Source: Cyanoderma ruficeps (lineage: Eukaryota > Chordata > Aves > Passeriformes > Timaliidae). From it: 64,000 nt of DNA. Below the pieces are notes generated by a model. That model ran no database searches, was not told where the DNA came from, and saw only the letters and a list, made by a program, of their open reading frames with translations. Shown here piece after piece: positions 23,986-36,700 of this stretch (position 1 is its first letter; each line of letters starts with the position of its first letter). The stretch covers positions 10,654,350 to 10,718,349 of the forward strand of contig VZDJ01000219.1 in the NCBI GenBank assembly GCA_008694505.1. The letters run 5' to 3'. The translations under genes and the position numbers were made by a program.

Positions 23986-26900
23986 GAAGACAATGAAAGA
24001 AGTTTCTGCATGGTGGAACCACACCATGGTTTTTGCATGGTATTTTGTGGGTATTGTGTTTTTTTGGGAGGTTTTTTCCCCCTCTGAACTGTAAGGTTAC
24101 AGCTTTGTTCTGAGTCGTGGGGTCAGAATCAGAAATTGTGGAAACGAGGCGTGGGCATCACTGCCACATCACCACAGTGTTATCACATTGCACTGCATGA
24201 CACTGCCAGATTTCACCATGAAAATTTTCAAAGTGGCGCCCTGGGGTTTACAAGATCAAGTTTATCAATGGTAATTAGCTTTAATCTATTTATTGCAAGG
24301 AATAAATCAAACACTAGAACTAATGTTGACTGAAACCAAATGTTGTATTACAGTTTTAAGCCTTTCATGTATATACAATGATCAAGGCATAGGGCTGTCT
24401 GCGTGCCCACAAAAGGAACTTTAATTTCACATTCTAAAGGTTCCAGAAATAAATTTACAAGTTGGGAAGATAATTTTGTTTTACTCTCTGTCTGTGTTCA
24501 TTGCTTTCCAAAACCCGAACAGCATGCCATTACTGCAGGCTTCTGACGCCAGCATTTGTCACTAGCCTTGTATTGTGACTCTGTTTTATAGAAAATTTAA
24601 TGTTAGAAGCTTATCTATACTCTCAGCAGGAGAATCTGAAATATATATATGAAGTCTTGTAATGAAAAGCCGTAGGAGAAAGCTACAGCCCTTGTAAATA
24701 CCCACCTCAAGAAGGGCTGGCTGACATTCCAGGGTCTTTTTTGTTTTGTGGTGTTGGTCTCTCCTGAGGCCCAGGTTATGGTGGGTACCTGTGACCTTAT
24801 GTGGGCTAAGGGAGCTGTCAGTCCTTTCCACTGTGGCAGCAGAAAGCATTTACTCACTAAATTGTCATCTTGTTCACCAAAGGTTAGGGACAGTCTTGTT
24901 CCCAGGGTACAGGACTGTCAGGTGTAGATCAGCACGGTCTCCAAATTTTGTCTCATCAAGAATTTTCGCTCTCTGGTCCACTGTGGTGACCTTGCACTTA
25001 AGAGGGTCATTTGTTGTAGGTGAATGTACTGTCCTCTTAATGATGAAACCTGGGCTACCTGTTTTGTGAGTGAGCAGATATTGAGGCTCCTGTAATAGCC
25101 TCAAAATCTTGTGATAAAACTGAAATAGCCAGGCTGTGAAGGACCTGGACATAAAATTAAATGATGTTTCCACTTAATTTTGTTGTTCTCCCTTCCATTC
25201 TATGTGGGATTTGCTGTGCTTCGCTTGCAGTTAAAAGTGAAGAGGCTTTTGTCATTCATGAAGCAGCTGGGCTCTCAGTCTTGAGCCATTTTAAGTTTGT
25301 AGCACCTGAAAGAAATAAAATTTCCACAGTTCCAGTCATTTGGTCCCGAGAAGGCAGAGCCCTGAGTGTGACAGTAGCTTGACCATGTTCTTTGATATCA
25401 CTCTTGGTGGCAGGAGTCATTTACAAGTGCAAACTGTCTGCATTCTGCCCCTGTGCTGTGTCCCCAAAACTGAGAGGGGTGGCTCTGGCCACTCCATGCT
25501 GTGCCAGGTTGCTGTTGGTGCAGCTCAGGCAGCTCAGTGACGTTGCTCCTCATTTCAGTACCCGAAATTCAAGCCTAGGTTTATTCCAAATAGGTGGCTG
25601 CTCTATGGGGCATCTTTCCAGTCACATTGGCTTTAATCTGGTGCCGGCGGAAGATCATTTCTTTTTTCCTCCACACACTGCTCCTGTGACATTACATGAG
25701 CAAAATCGTGTTTGAACTTCTTTTTCTCTCAGCACCTTATTGAGAGTCATGGGTTTGCTTTAAGAGGACTCCCAAAGGCAGAGAGATGGAAAGAAAGTTA
25801 AAGTGGCAATTGTGGATCACAAGAAGTTCAGGTGAGCTCAAGATACAGATGAACCTGCAGTTGTCAGTGCACTATTTTTGCCTCCAGGCAGCCAGTGTTG
25901 GTCTGTTCCATTTAATTTCAGAGCTAACTTCTTGTCCCAATGCTGTACTTTGTGATCCCCCATACATACGACCACTGGTTTAATTGTCCCTTTGTACAGA
26001 GGGTGGAAATACTGTGGGCAGGTGGAAATAAGGCCTGAATTGTGAATCATTCTTGAGTGAGGTGAGTTAGAAGCATATTTCAGAGAAACAAGAGAAGGCA
26101 GCTCATGTGCTTCTGAGAAAGTCTAGAACTGTGTGGGAGCTGAGAGGAGATTCCTGCTGCTCCACTCCTGGTGGTGAAGGGAGCCCACTTTGGGTCAGCA
26201 GGGTTACTTGTGCAGACAGTTCATGGTGCTGGAGCCTTGCTGGTGCTGCAGTAGCTTGGAAGGGTGACAGGTCCCACAGGCATCAGTGTCTGTGTGTGAA
26301 GAAACCCTCCAGCATTCCTTCCTCAGTCCTGTGATGTCTTATGGAAAATTTTAAATGCTTCACTGGGGGGAGGAACCGCTGGACTAATTTTCACCATGGC
26401 AATGCCTTGAAGAGTGAAAGGCTGATGGCCACAGGGGTGTGAGCAGTTTCTTGTTCCAGGCTGCCCTGCCCAGCTGTTGGCAGGGCTGGGCAGTGCCCTG
26501 GCAGCTGCCTTGGCATGAGGTGGGTGGGATGGAAGCTGCTTTTTGAAGGTGCTGAATGAATTTTCACTGTGTACCTGGTGCTGGAAGGTGCCTTCGATCA
26601 CATCTGATCTCGCTGGGTTTCATTGCTCTTGTATAAATAAAAAATCGTTGCCTGGAGTTTTTTACTCAGCAGGGCTGATATTGGCAGTGGTGCCTTGTTA
26701 AAATGAAGGAGTGTCTGTCTCATTACAGATAATGTGAGCCCAACCTGCATTTTCTGCTTTGTGACAATATACTGCACCAGAGAAAAGTCCAGTGAGAGTT
26801 ATGGGCAAGTTCAGAACTTTAATACTGTTTCTCGAGAACTGGGACTGTTCGTTAGCTGGGGAGAGGTAAAAATTTGATATTTGCTTTCATTTTAATTATA

Positions 26901-29149
26901 CAGTTAATATAAGAGTTGTTGCAAAGGATAGACATGCCAAGGAATTATGTAATCTGATTGATGGCTGTTTTTTACAATGCGATTTTCATCGATGTTCTCC
27001 TTAAAACAAGTTCTCTGGTTTTGTTTGCATGCATCCTGTCAGCATGAAGTTCACTTTGTTCATGTTTATGGCAAATATGTATCTTTGTATTATTTTTAGA
27101 GGCTGAAAGATGAAGTATATGATATAGTATGCTGTAGGTAGTAAATGTGTAACTTATGTTTGTGGATGGTTCAGGGTATCATGTACTTTCATAACAGCAT
27201 TGCCCTCTCCAAAAACAAGACAAAACTCTTGAGACTGTTGTTACTACACTTAAGCAAGAACTAAAACCAGTATTAGGTGTCCAGATCACTCTAGCATTTA
27301 CTGCAAGCAGCGTGGCCAATAGCTGTAGACACATCCAAGTTCAGATATCTAATTTGGGAGCCTCAAGGCCACATACAGTCACCAGAGCTGCCACAGGGTG
27401 ATTCAAAGCTCTGAATTTAGAGCCTGATTCTCTCCTCTTGACTATGTGAGGAATTGAGTTTCTTGACTTAATGTTTAAATTAACTGCCGAGATTGAATGG
27501 TTCTCCACCTCTCCTCTCTCCTTCCCTTTGCTGTTTCCTGATTCCTTTCTCTTGTTTTTAATTTTTTTCTTTTTGAAAATTATCTACTAAGTGATAATGG
27601 ATATGGATAGTGCGTTCAAGTGATGGAAAATATACCTAAGGAAATTGAGAATGGAAGCACTTTCCTCTTTATTGAAAAATTGCATCTTGTTTAAATTTTG
27701 AGCCTTGGTAGGTCTGACTTTGATTTTGAGACGCTGGAATTCTGCTAGATGAGGAGGAGGAGGAGATGTACTTTCCATGTGCAGGAATTACCTAGCTGTA
27801 ATTAGGTTCCTTCACCTTTTCACTTATGAATTAAATATCCTTACTTCCTTTATTTTCAGGCATTTCATTCTGATTAATATCCAAGTATGATATTACTGTT
27901 GAGCTGCTCCAGCCTCGGTGTATTTTTGTGAGCATTGTGCCAGCACTCTGCACTAGCGGTGTATGTAGATCGTGTGGGAGAGATGGGGGAAACTTTTCTT
28001 TTGGTGTGGGGACACTCCAGAACAACTCCCTGTAGTGTTGTGGCTTGGGGGCCAGTGGACATCCAGTGTTGATTGTGCATTGAAGACAAGTCCCCAGTGC
28101 AGTGGGGTCAGTGATTGCAAGAAACCCCAAAAGGTAAAACACTTCCCTGCACTTGCCACAGGGAAAGCAGCTGGAGGGAGGGAGAAAGGAAGGGTGTCAC
28201 GGGAGTTTCCTCTAACTTCTTGTCTTTTTTGTCTTGCTGGTGGCATTGAGACACTTCCCAGAGAGAAGAAAGAAACGGAGAAAAATATGGGTTGATTGCT
28301 TTTTTTTTAACAGGCTTTTTTTGTCCTTCCGCAAAAGCCAGAATTGTTTCTGCTGTTTATAACTGAGATTTAGTAATGCTGCTGTTTCTGGCTTGCCAGC
28401 TGGAGAGACCCAGAAGGCAGTAACTCCTCTGCCTCAGTTTACCTCTGCAGCCTGGGCTCTTTCCCCAAGGCAGGAACACGTTTCTGGTTATCCCGTTCTC
28501 AGTAGCGGCCAAGCTCTTCGTCTGTTTACAAAGACAAGAGTTCCTTTTCTGCCACACTCATTTGTTTTGAGTAGAGATAGTGAAATCCCAATCTTCTTTT
28601 GTGTTTCCATCGGCCTGGATGACAGAGCTGTCATGTTCAGGAGAAGGAGGCTCAGATAAAGCAGCTCTGGGTTCCTGGGCCTGAATTTCCCCCTGCGCAG
28701 GGCTCTGTCCTCTGCGGTGGAGACACAACTGTGTAAGGAGGCAAAATCAAGATTCCTGAGCAGGCTGCAAACTGAGCAAGCCATTTCTCAGTTTTCTGTC
28801 TTTTTTTCCCCCTCCCTAAGGGGTACAAAGGTGTGGAACAAGCCATGTGAAAGCTCATTTGCATTTCCATTAAAACCAGATAAAAACAGAAGTGGAAGTT
28901 AACATGCAGCTTTGTAGCGAAGCTGAGAGAATAACAGTGCTGTCATTAGGATCACAGAAAAGTCAGCACACCAAAAATATTGGAATGTCAAATCATTGAA
29001 AGTTATGCAGAAGATGACCTGTCCATCCTCTGATTCACTTTCTGTTCGCATCCTGGCTCGTGCAATTTTCAAGAGTTTATTTCATGGGTTTTAATTTTTT
29101 TTTGTTGCTTTTTAACTGATTTAAGCTAGAAATAACTGTGCATTCCCTT

Positions 29150-29640
29150 CAAGAAGTTTTTGCTAAGCATGCCTGGTGTTTAGCGAATAATAATGATCAA
29201 TAACAGAAAATTAAATCCAAGAGTTGTCTGTTCCTTTGTCTAATTAACCCTGAGAATTGCCTCCCTGTGTTACAGCCTTCTCAAGCAGGATGAGTGAGAT
29301 GCACAGGTCCTTTCATAATAACATGGCACAAGCAGCTTAGGACATGTTTTGATGGCCCTTTAGTATTTTGGATCAGTAAGACTTTTTTTGGCAGCATCGA
29401 ATGTGGGGAATGCATAATCTTTCTGAGCAGCCAATTAAAATAATGACTCGGATGGCAAGTTCCTCTTCTTTTTCCTCCTGTGTATGGCTGTACCCTTCCC
29501 ATCAAAGAAGTTGTATATTAATTGGCAATCCCCCTGCATTTGCTCGCTCCGTCACCCCCCACAGAGAAGCACGGTGCTTAATTAAAAGGGAGTTTGTGTT
29601 TGTTTATCTCTGGAGTTTCACTTGTGCTTTTGTAGAGGTT
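29150..29640. promoter_or_regulatory. Candidate conserved noncoding element
   Basis: This stretch is free of repeats and dense in homeodomain-type cores: TAATTAA near 29241, CAATTAAAA near 29430, TTAATTGG near 29518 and CTTAATTAAAAG near 29577. ATAATAATGATC lies near 29187. The texture resembles developmental enhancers found in long introns. Conservation cannot be tested here. Confidence 0.18.
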
Positions 29641-29718
29641 TCAAAGGCAGATGTGTTTAAAGAGACCTTGCTAAGTAATTAATCTTGTAATATTATTACT
29701 TAAGAAAAAGTAAAAAAA

Positions 29719-29733
29719 GAAAAAAAAAAAAAN
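29719..29733. repeat. Poly-A run ending in N
   Basis: The run is interrupted by a single G at 29719, followed by 13 A and an N at 29733. The N most likely marks unresolved homopolymer length. Confidence 0.9.
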
Positions 29734-31639
29734 ACAGGAGATGAGAGGAAGCTCCAGAATTTCCAAACTTGGTTATGGGTGTTGGAAAGGGACCCACCAG
29801 AGGAGCCAGTCCTCCTGTGAGGGTGATATAACCACCGTGAAATGTGGTGGTTTTGCTGCATCATTTCTCCAGTGTGCTTCTCCTTGTGAAAGAGTGGCTG
29901 TTTCTGGAAGTGGCAAGGTAAATCTACCGTAGGAGAAACTTTAATTTGTGGCTACTCAGATGAGCTTTACATAGGGGAATGTTCTCTAATCATGAAAAAT
30001 ACTGTAATCAGCAACTGATTTCTGCTCAACCTATAGTTGTATAACTCTGTCTCGGGCCCTTTGGAGTTATGTCTCATCTTTAACTCTCTAAATTACTTGC
30101 AGAGGACTGCATACTTTTGTCATCAAGGTTTTTGTTGAAATCACTGCTGAAGTGCAGCGGGATCCCCTGAGACAAATGTGAAGTTCTTCACTTGGCTTCA
30201 GGTACCAGTGGTCTGGAAAATACTGCTTTTCATTTTAGGAGAAAATGAGTTCAATGAGGTTCTTGGGAGCAGCATTTTCCCAATGCCATGGCTTTTTTGC
30301 TACTTCATATCCTTCCTCTTGTTCTGCCCAAAGGAAGGCACATTGCCAGGGATCCACTGGCTGGATTTTGAGAACTGCTTAGAGAGCAGAGTCATCATGC
30401 CAGGCTCTTGCTAGGATTGGACTGACCTTGAGCTGGGAAAGCTTCTCTGTACCCACCTCTTGCCCATCTCTTCTCAGGCTGAGGAGTTCAGCTTCTGCCA
30501 TGCCAGACATTCTGTGGCTTCAGCCCTCTGTGAAGCTGAGGGGTGTTAGTATTGTAAACCACTTGGGTTTACAAAAGATGCTTAAAATCAGAGGATAAAA
30601 CATCTAATCGTTCTGAATTGGGTTTCTTCCCCCCTCTTTTTCTTCCCCCTGCCAGTTGCTTGTTTGCCAGGGCTGAAATAAAGGCACTGATGGCACAGTT
30701 GTGGCCGGTAACAGTGGCACATGCATATTTCACAGACTCACAAGGGACAGTGTTGGAGTTTATCTTGCATGAAACAATGCTGACATCTCATGATTGGAGC
30801 CATGCTACATAGAGGGACAAGGAGTAGTCGTGCATGACTGTGACTACTCTGGCATGGCTTGAAATGTGTGCAAAGTTGGAAATGTCATTTGAGTACAAAG
30901 CTACTGAGTGTTTGGGATTGACTCAGTGATGTCCTTTCACAGTGACTTGCAGAGCACTTGGCACAAAGCTGTAGTTTAGTCCCTTCTAGATTTTGGCAGT
31001 GCTGGAGACCACAAGCACAGCACGCTCAAGGGGACAACAACAAAAAGAAATAGTGAAAATAAATTTATGCTGGAGGTATGGACCAGAAATAAAGCTGCTG
31101 GATAGATCAGTGAGAGTTGTAGTACTTACTCTGCCTCCACTGGTTCATTAAATACAATGAATCTAAGCAAAAAAGGATGCTCTCCTGCTTTCCCTGAAGT
31201 TCAGAGTGATCTTGCTAAAGTGGGTCTATATTGAGCTCTCTGGTGTGTGGTGGGAGCAGGGATTGGAGCATGAAGTAGAAAGTATTTAGATACGATGTAC
31301 TGTGAGCTGTGTTTCTGCTCCCCTGAGCCAGAGAATTTAACTGCATGTCTAATGTAGTTAGTGCAGAGGCAAATCAGTCCCTTGCTGTGCTCACTTGGGT
31401 GGGGGAGGAGGAAGTCAGAAATCAAAACATGAATTGCCTGAAATTTTGGTAGTATTCTCAGTATTGTTTGTTTGATTCCTAGGAACTGGGGGGGAAGGGT
31501 GTAAAGAGGAGCTCTTCTGGAGTGGAAGTGCTAGAAAAGGAACAGGAAACCATTGAACAAATGGATTTTCTGTTTGCTTTATGCACTCCGCTTTTCAGTT
31601 CCATTAGGACACGTTAGACTCATGAAGGTGACCAGCGAA

Positions 31640-32240
31640 ATTGCCTTGACAAAGATTTCTGCAAGGAGATAAAAATAAATAAGTTAGCAAAGAGTGACTG
31701 GGAAGACCTTACCAATTACCAGTTCTTCAACCTCCTTACTTAATTTTCTTGCGAGCTAATATGATAGGAGGAGGAGGAGCACACCTTCATCGGAATGCTG
31801 CACAGGAGAACAGGGCTGCTATTAAAAGCCCAATAATGACTTGTATCAGTTTATGCAGATTTGCTCTGCTGGGTTACTCTGTGCCTGGCACTTGGCAAAG
31901 CACAGATAACATTTAAATCAGGCAGTAAGTGTAATTAAGTACTACCCTTCAGCGCATCTCTCCTTTTAAGACATTTTTATACACCGTGATTTAGAATATG
32001 ACAATTGGGTGAGATTAAAGCAGCAAATTGTGCCTATAAAACAAGCCCTGAGAATAGCAAGGGACTGTAAAATTTTATAAAGGGGAATACAGCACATGCC
32101 TCCAATCCGATAAAACTTTTGTGAGCTGGGAGATTAACTGTGAAATACAAATAAGATGATACAGTATGCGTAGCATTCAGATAGTAAATTACTTGTTATT
32201 GTAACAACTTATTCCTTCTACCCAGAAGAATTTCTTACTT
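31640..32240. promoter_or_regulatory. Candidate conserved noncoding element
   Basis: This is a 600-base AT-rich stretch without repeats. It contains several TAAT/ATTA-type homeodomain cores (for example CTTAATTTTC near 31739, TGTAATTAAGTA near 31930, AGATTAACTG near 32131). It also holds a purine cluster GGAGGAGGAGGAGCAC near 31766. It has no coding potential, microsatellite or mobile-element signature, which is the usual look of a deeply conserved regulatory block. The call is inference only. Confidence 0.2.
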
Positions 32241-33887
32241 AACTTTTCCAGAAAATCTCACCATGTGACTGACTCATTACCTACTAGAGGTGTGGAGGGA
32301 AGGTAGGAAGTCAGACAGCAGCGGTGTCCCTGTAGGGAAAGCAGTGGTGTAAATGTAGTGTGAAAGATCATCTGTGCTGAAACACGTGCAGTCAAGCTTG
32401 TGATTGGTTTCTTCCTCAGCTTCAGTGGAGTTGTATTTGCAAAGTGAAAAAAAAAAAAAAATCCTTCCCATATTTCAAATCTTTAATGAGACCCATTGGA
32501 AAGTTTTCTTGGGGAACAAAAGCGTTGCTTTATGTGAGAAGTCAAAAATGTTTTCTGTGGGGCTTGGCTGATTTGGTTCTGCTGCACTTTGAGTGCATCT
32601 GAGCATCTTCATCAGCTTCGCTCAGCACACCTGAAAGAAAAGGCTGTTGTGAACCTTTTAGAAACTTCCTCTTTAATTTGTAACTCTCAAACCTTGTGGG
32701 CCACAAGTCACCTCGACACATCACAGCGAGGTTGTCACTGATAGCAGGTGAAAGGCAGTGACTCCTGTGCTATCACTGGTCCCAGAGGCTTCTGCTATTC
32801 ATCAGCTGTTATGGCATTGTCCTTCACAGTCTTATTGATTTCGCATATCCTCCCTTTCTTTTTCGTTCACACTAATCCTCCCTCATTCAGTCTTGCAATG
32901 CTTTCTTTAGATTTTTCTAATTGATTTCTTAATTGCCCTCAATTGATAACTTCATTGTTCTTTATTAAGAGCCATAGAGCCTGGCGATACTCAGCTTAAA
33001 TGTCTGGTGAAGGCGTGCAGAACCCAAAAGCCTGCTCATTTCTTCCCATCTGTATTAGCTGTACAGAGAAATTGTGTTGCTTGGAGCCCTTTGCATGTCG
33101 GTCACGTTAAAAGGAAGATTGTGCATGTGGAACAGGGAGGAGGATGATGGCTGGATTTCTTACTGTCTGATATTCTCTGACCACCTTTGTTCTGCATAAA
33201 AGAACCCAAACAACTTTATGACACTTAGTTTTAATGATGTATTATGTAAGGAAATAGTAAAACTGGAAGGAGAGGTTTGAATTATTCTGGAGGAGAGTAT
33301 TACATTTCAGTAATAGGACAGTTGGGTTTTAAAGGCTGAGCATCGCTGCGTTACGAACAAAATATAAGGCCAAGCCACGGGCAAATAGCAGAGTGAGAAA
33401 GGAAATGGAGAAGAAATAAGTAGGACCCTCTGATGAAAACACAGCTGCGTGGGCAGCCAAGCATTTTTGGGACACGTCATGCTCAGCCCTTGTTTTGATT
33501 GGGGGGATGTTCATGTATGTGTGTTGCTTTTATGCTTGACTTCCTTTTGACTTTTGGATTTATTATGCAGTACCATATTTATGTTTGAGACTGTTTTGAT
33601 ACTTTTAGGGAGATGTCAATACTTCTGAATCAACGTTAAAAACATTCTGGTTTATAGAAATGTTGACCTTTTCTTCTTGCTTGGTTTGAAAAGTCAGTTC
33701 AAAATAGCAAGGGTTTGTACAGAATGGAAATTCCCTTTTCTGTGTGAAGCAGGTACAGCCAAAACAGGTGCTCTTGTCCCATGTCTCATCTTATCTTGTT
33801 TTCCTGGGGAAGACAAGAATTTGCTCCTCCATATCCTATTGCTGCTGGATGTCCAGGAAGGCCCTGGGTGGGCCTCAAATCACACCA

Positions 33888-34163
33888 TCAGCGTCTTGCT
33901 GAACCAAACCAGAGCAGTTTAAACATTTCAAAACATCTGTAGGAAGTGATTAGCACAGAAGAGCCTTCTGCAAACGGGAGTCCCAAACGTTGCAGGCAGC
34001 GTTCTGACGAGCTGTCAGCGGGCAGCGCGTCTCTCCCGATCCCGGTGGGAAGGCGGCTGCCTCTCGCACCCTGCACCCCAGAGGGCTCCAGGCTGGCTCT
34101 CAGTTCACTCTGCAGCTGATCCACCTCGGCCTCATAATTTTTTTGCCCAGTGGCCAAGTTCAC
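33888..34163 (-). other. CpG-rich patch with coiled-coil-like reading frame
   Basis: A GC-rich island of about 120 bases (33973-34090) with about 11 CpG sits in AT-rich DNA. On the minus strand an open frame across it begins with a charged, helix-like segment (Lys-Asn-Tyr-Glu-Ala-Glu-Val-Asp-Gln-Leu-Gln-Ser-Glu-Leu), reminiscent of a coiled coil. It has no ATG in frame: the first codon here is GTG and a TGA stands two codons upstream. No good acceptor or donor flanks it. It could be a fragment of a retrocopy, a weakly spliced exon or chance. Confidence 0.15.
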
Positions 34164-36616
34164 AGCTCATTAAACTGCCGCTCAAGGGAAGTTTTTCCCC
34201 GTGTGATGACATTGATACCAATTTTTCCCAGTGTCCTCACTTTGCTTTTTCAGTGGTGTGAATCCAGTCTTTCATAAGACATGTTCTAATGGAAGCTTTT
34301 GGTTGTAATGAGCTGGTCTTTGGGATTTTGTCTCTACTGTTCATATGTTTGTTGGTGGCTGTGGTCTATACCAGAGAATTACCTGGCCCATAGTGAACTT
34401 TAGAGTGACCTGCACCACAACTGAAACTGCAGGCTGAGAGTTGCCTGCACTGACTTGTTTGACTAGGACCAGAATACTTTAGTTAATACTTTTTAATTTT
34501 CTCTCTATTTTTACCCAGGTTTTCTGATACCCCTTGTTGCTTAATCTACCTTTCGGAAGCATCAGCTTAATTTTTTGTGTTGGAGCTGGTAGGGAGTAAG
34601 CACAGAAACTTGTGGAATATTTTTTCTATTTGGAATGCGAAGGGCTTCATCTCAAAGTTTGATCTGTAAGCTGGATTTATCTGTATACCTTAGTATTAAA
34701 ATCTGTTTTCTTATTTGAATAGGTTTATGATTGGTCTATTGGGATGGCCGTGCTTGTTGATTAAAAACCAAAAAAAAAGCAAAATAATGTATTGTCTTCT
34801 CAAAGTAACGCTTATCATTTTTTAAGTTTACATTTAAGGCTCCTGAAAGTGAAGAGAATGGGCAGAGGTAAAATAAAGTGAATTGCTTTAACATCAGGTA
34901 AAATGTGCTGCAGTAGGAATGCCAGTATTCCACCTCAGGTAGGGATTTGTAGGTCCAACCCCGTTAACATTAATGGGAGCTAAGCAAGCAAATCCTCTGC
35001 TCATAGATGGGGAAAATGGAGCTATTAATTGAAACTGCTGCTCAGCAATGCAAATGGTTATTTTCAGCTTTCCTGAGCAAGCATGGGAGCACTTCTGTGT
35101 TTGGGAATACTTTTTAATACTACTCGGCTGTGTAAGTGCTCTGATCGTGACTCCTGTTAGGGCTGAAGAGTTAAATTAAATGCATTTGGGATGTCCTGGG
35201 TCAGATGGGCCATATGAGGACATACCACAGTAATTTTCCTGGGCTGCATCAAAGGAGCTTCTGACTTGTGAGTGATGGACTGACTGAAACTCCACAGGGC
35301 TGATGTGTGGGACTGCACCCCAGATAAGTTTTCCTGCTGCCCTGAAGCCATCCCTCCTCAAAGTATTTCATGGCTTCTTGAAGCAGTTGTGTTGCTTGAG
35401 TGAAGACTTGGGAAGCGATAGTTATAAAAAATGTCAAATTCTCAAGCATGGTCATTCCTTTACATGTTACAGTGATTTGTTAGGGAGTCTTGCTTAATTA
35501 AAGACTTAATTAACTTAGATCAAGCATAATATTACATTGTTTTAAAAATTTAAGAGGATTAAGACTAAAAATATAGATGGCTCAGGTGTTCTTTGGCTGA
35601 AAAACCAACAGCTAATGTGATTTGTCGTTGTGAGCTGCACTTGTCTCATACAAATTATTTTTGGTCTTTCATTCTCCGTAACACTGCAGGTTTTGGCAGG
35701 ATTTTGTCCTTAGAGATATTTCTGCATTAAATAATGTATTCCATTAAAACTCGAATAGTTTTGTAGTTTGGTTAATAGTTGATTTGTGGATTAGGTAAAT
35801 ATGTAAATAGAGGAAATGTATATGAGGCATGGTATAAAGTCAGAACTTCAGGAAAAGGTTACTCTGTTTTGAGATCAATGCTTGAAAGCTTCTGCATTAA
35901 ACCTTTGTGCCCTTCCCCAGCCCAGAAAAACATTCCATGTTTGTAGGGTTTTTTGGTTTGTTTTTTGTTGTTGTTGTTTTGGTTTTTTTTTAAGTATCGT
36001 GTGATGGTGGAGATAGAAGCTTTTTCTGAGTAATTCCCTTTACTGTGTGCCTTTCAGTGATAAAACCTATATTATTCAGTGCAAGGTTGCAAGTCCCTTG
36101 AAGTCACCAGTAAATAATTTCTCTTAAATATCTGCTTTATTACTTCATGGTCGTGCTAAGACTGAATTCTGTAATGATATAAAAACACATTATGTGTTTC
36201 TGGGAAGAACAGTGGCAACAAAATGTGCTGCTGGATCTTCTCTTCAGGGCTCGATGGTGCTGTGAGGAGCTGGATTCAGAGGAAGGAAAGGAAGCACAAA
36301 TGAATGTGGTATTTGCATCCTTAATAGTCTGCTTTTCTTTCTTATTAAACAAGAGAAGTCAAATGTTAGTTGAGGTATTATGATATTATCATGTACTACC
36401 TACCTACTGCTGCAAATTAAAGTGATGGTGTTGTTATCTAATCTCCTTTGAAGAAGCTGTGTTTGGACACACGGGTCATTAAAAGCCCAGAAAATAATCC
36501 AGCGACCCAGAGAAGTGTTTTGGCACACTTGGGTTCCCTGGGTTTTATTAACACTAGTTGTTACCTATCATTTCAAGACAAAATTGTTTTTACATTGTAA
36601 TTTCTCGCGAACGAAT

Positions 36617-36700
36617 CATGGACTAACTTGGCAGTGCTGGGTTAATGGTTGGACTTGATCATCTTAAGGATCTTTTAAAGTCATGTAAAGGATTCTGTAT
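36617..36700 (+). mobile_element. CR1 LINE 3' tail fragment
   Basis: About 85 bases match the extreme 3' end of avian CR1: 'TTGGCAGTGCTGGGTTAATG', 'GGTTGGACTTGATCATCTTA' and a decayed ATTCTGTAT tail. The copy is severely 5' truncated. Confidence 0.85.

Larger units (their letters stand above)
23986..36616. other. Intronic or intergenic DNA
   Basis: I find no recognisable gene. The DNA is AT-rich and mostly unique, with scattered homopolymers. Candidate regulatory elements near 29.2-29.6 kb and 31.6-32.2 kb and a CpG-rich patch at 34 kb are listed separately. A T/G-rich low-complexity stretch lies at 35949-35991. Splice-like signals occur at chance frequency. Confidence 0.5.

Noticed and set aside
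28420..28450. Short MIR-like phrase (TGCCTCAGTTTACCTCTGCAG)
   Set aside because: The match is confined to about 20 bases and does not extend into the rest of the SINE.
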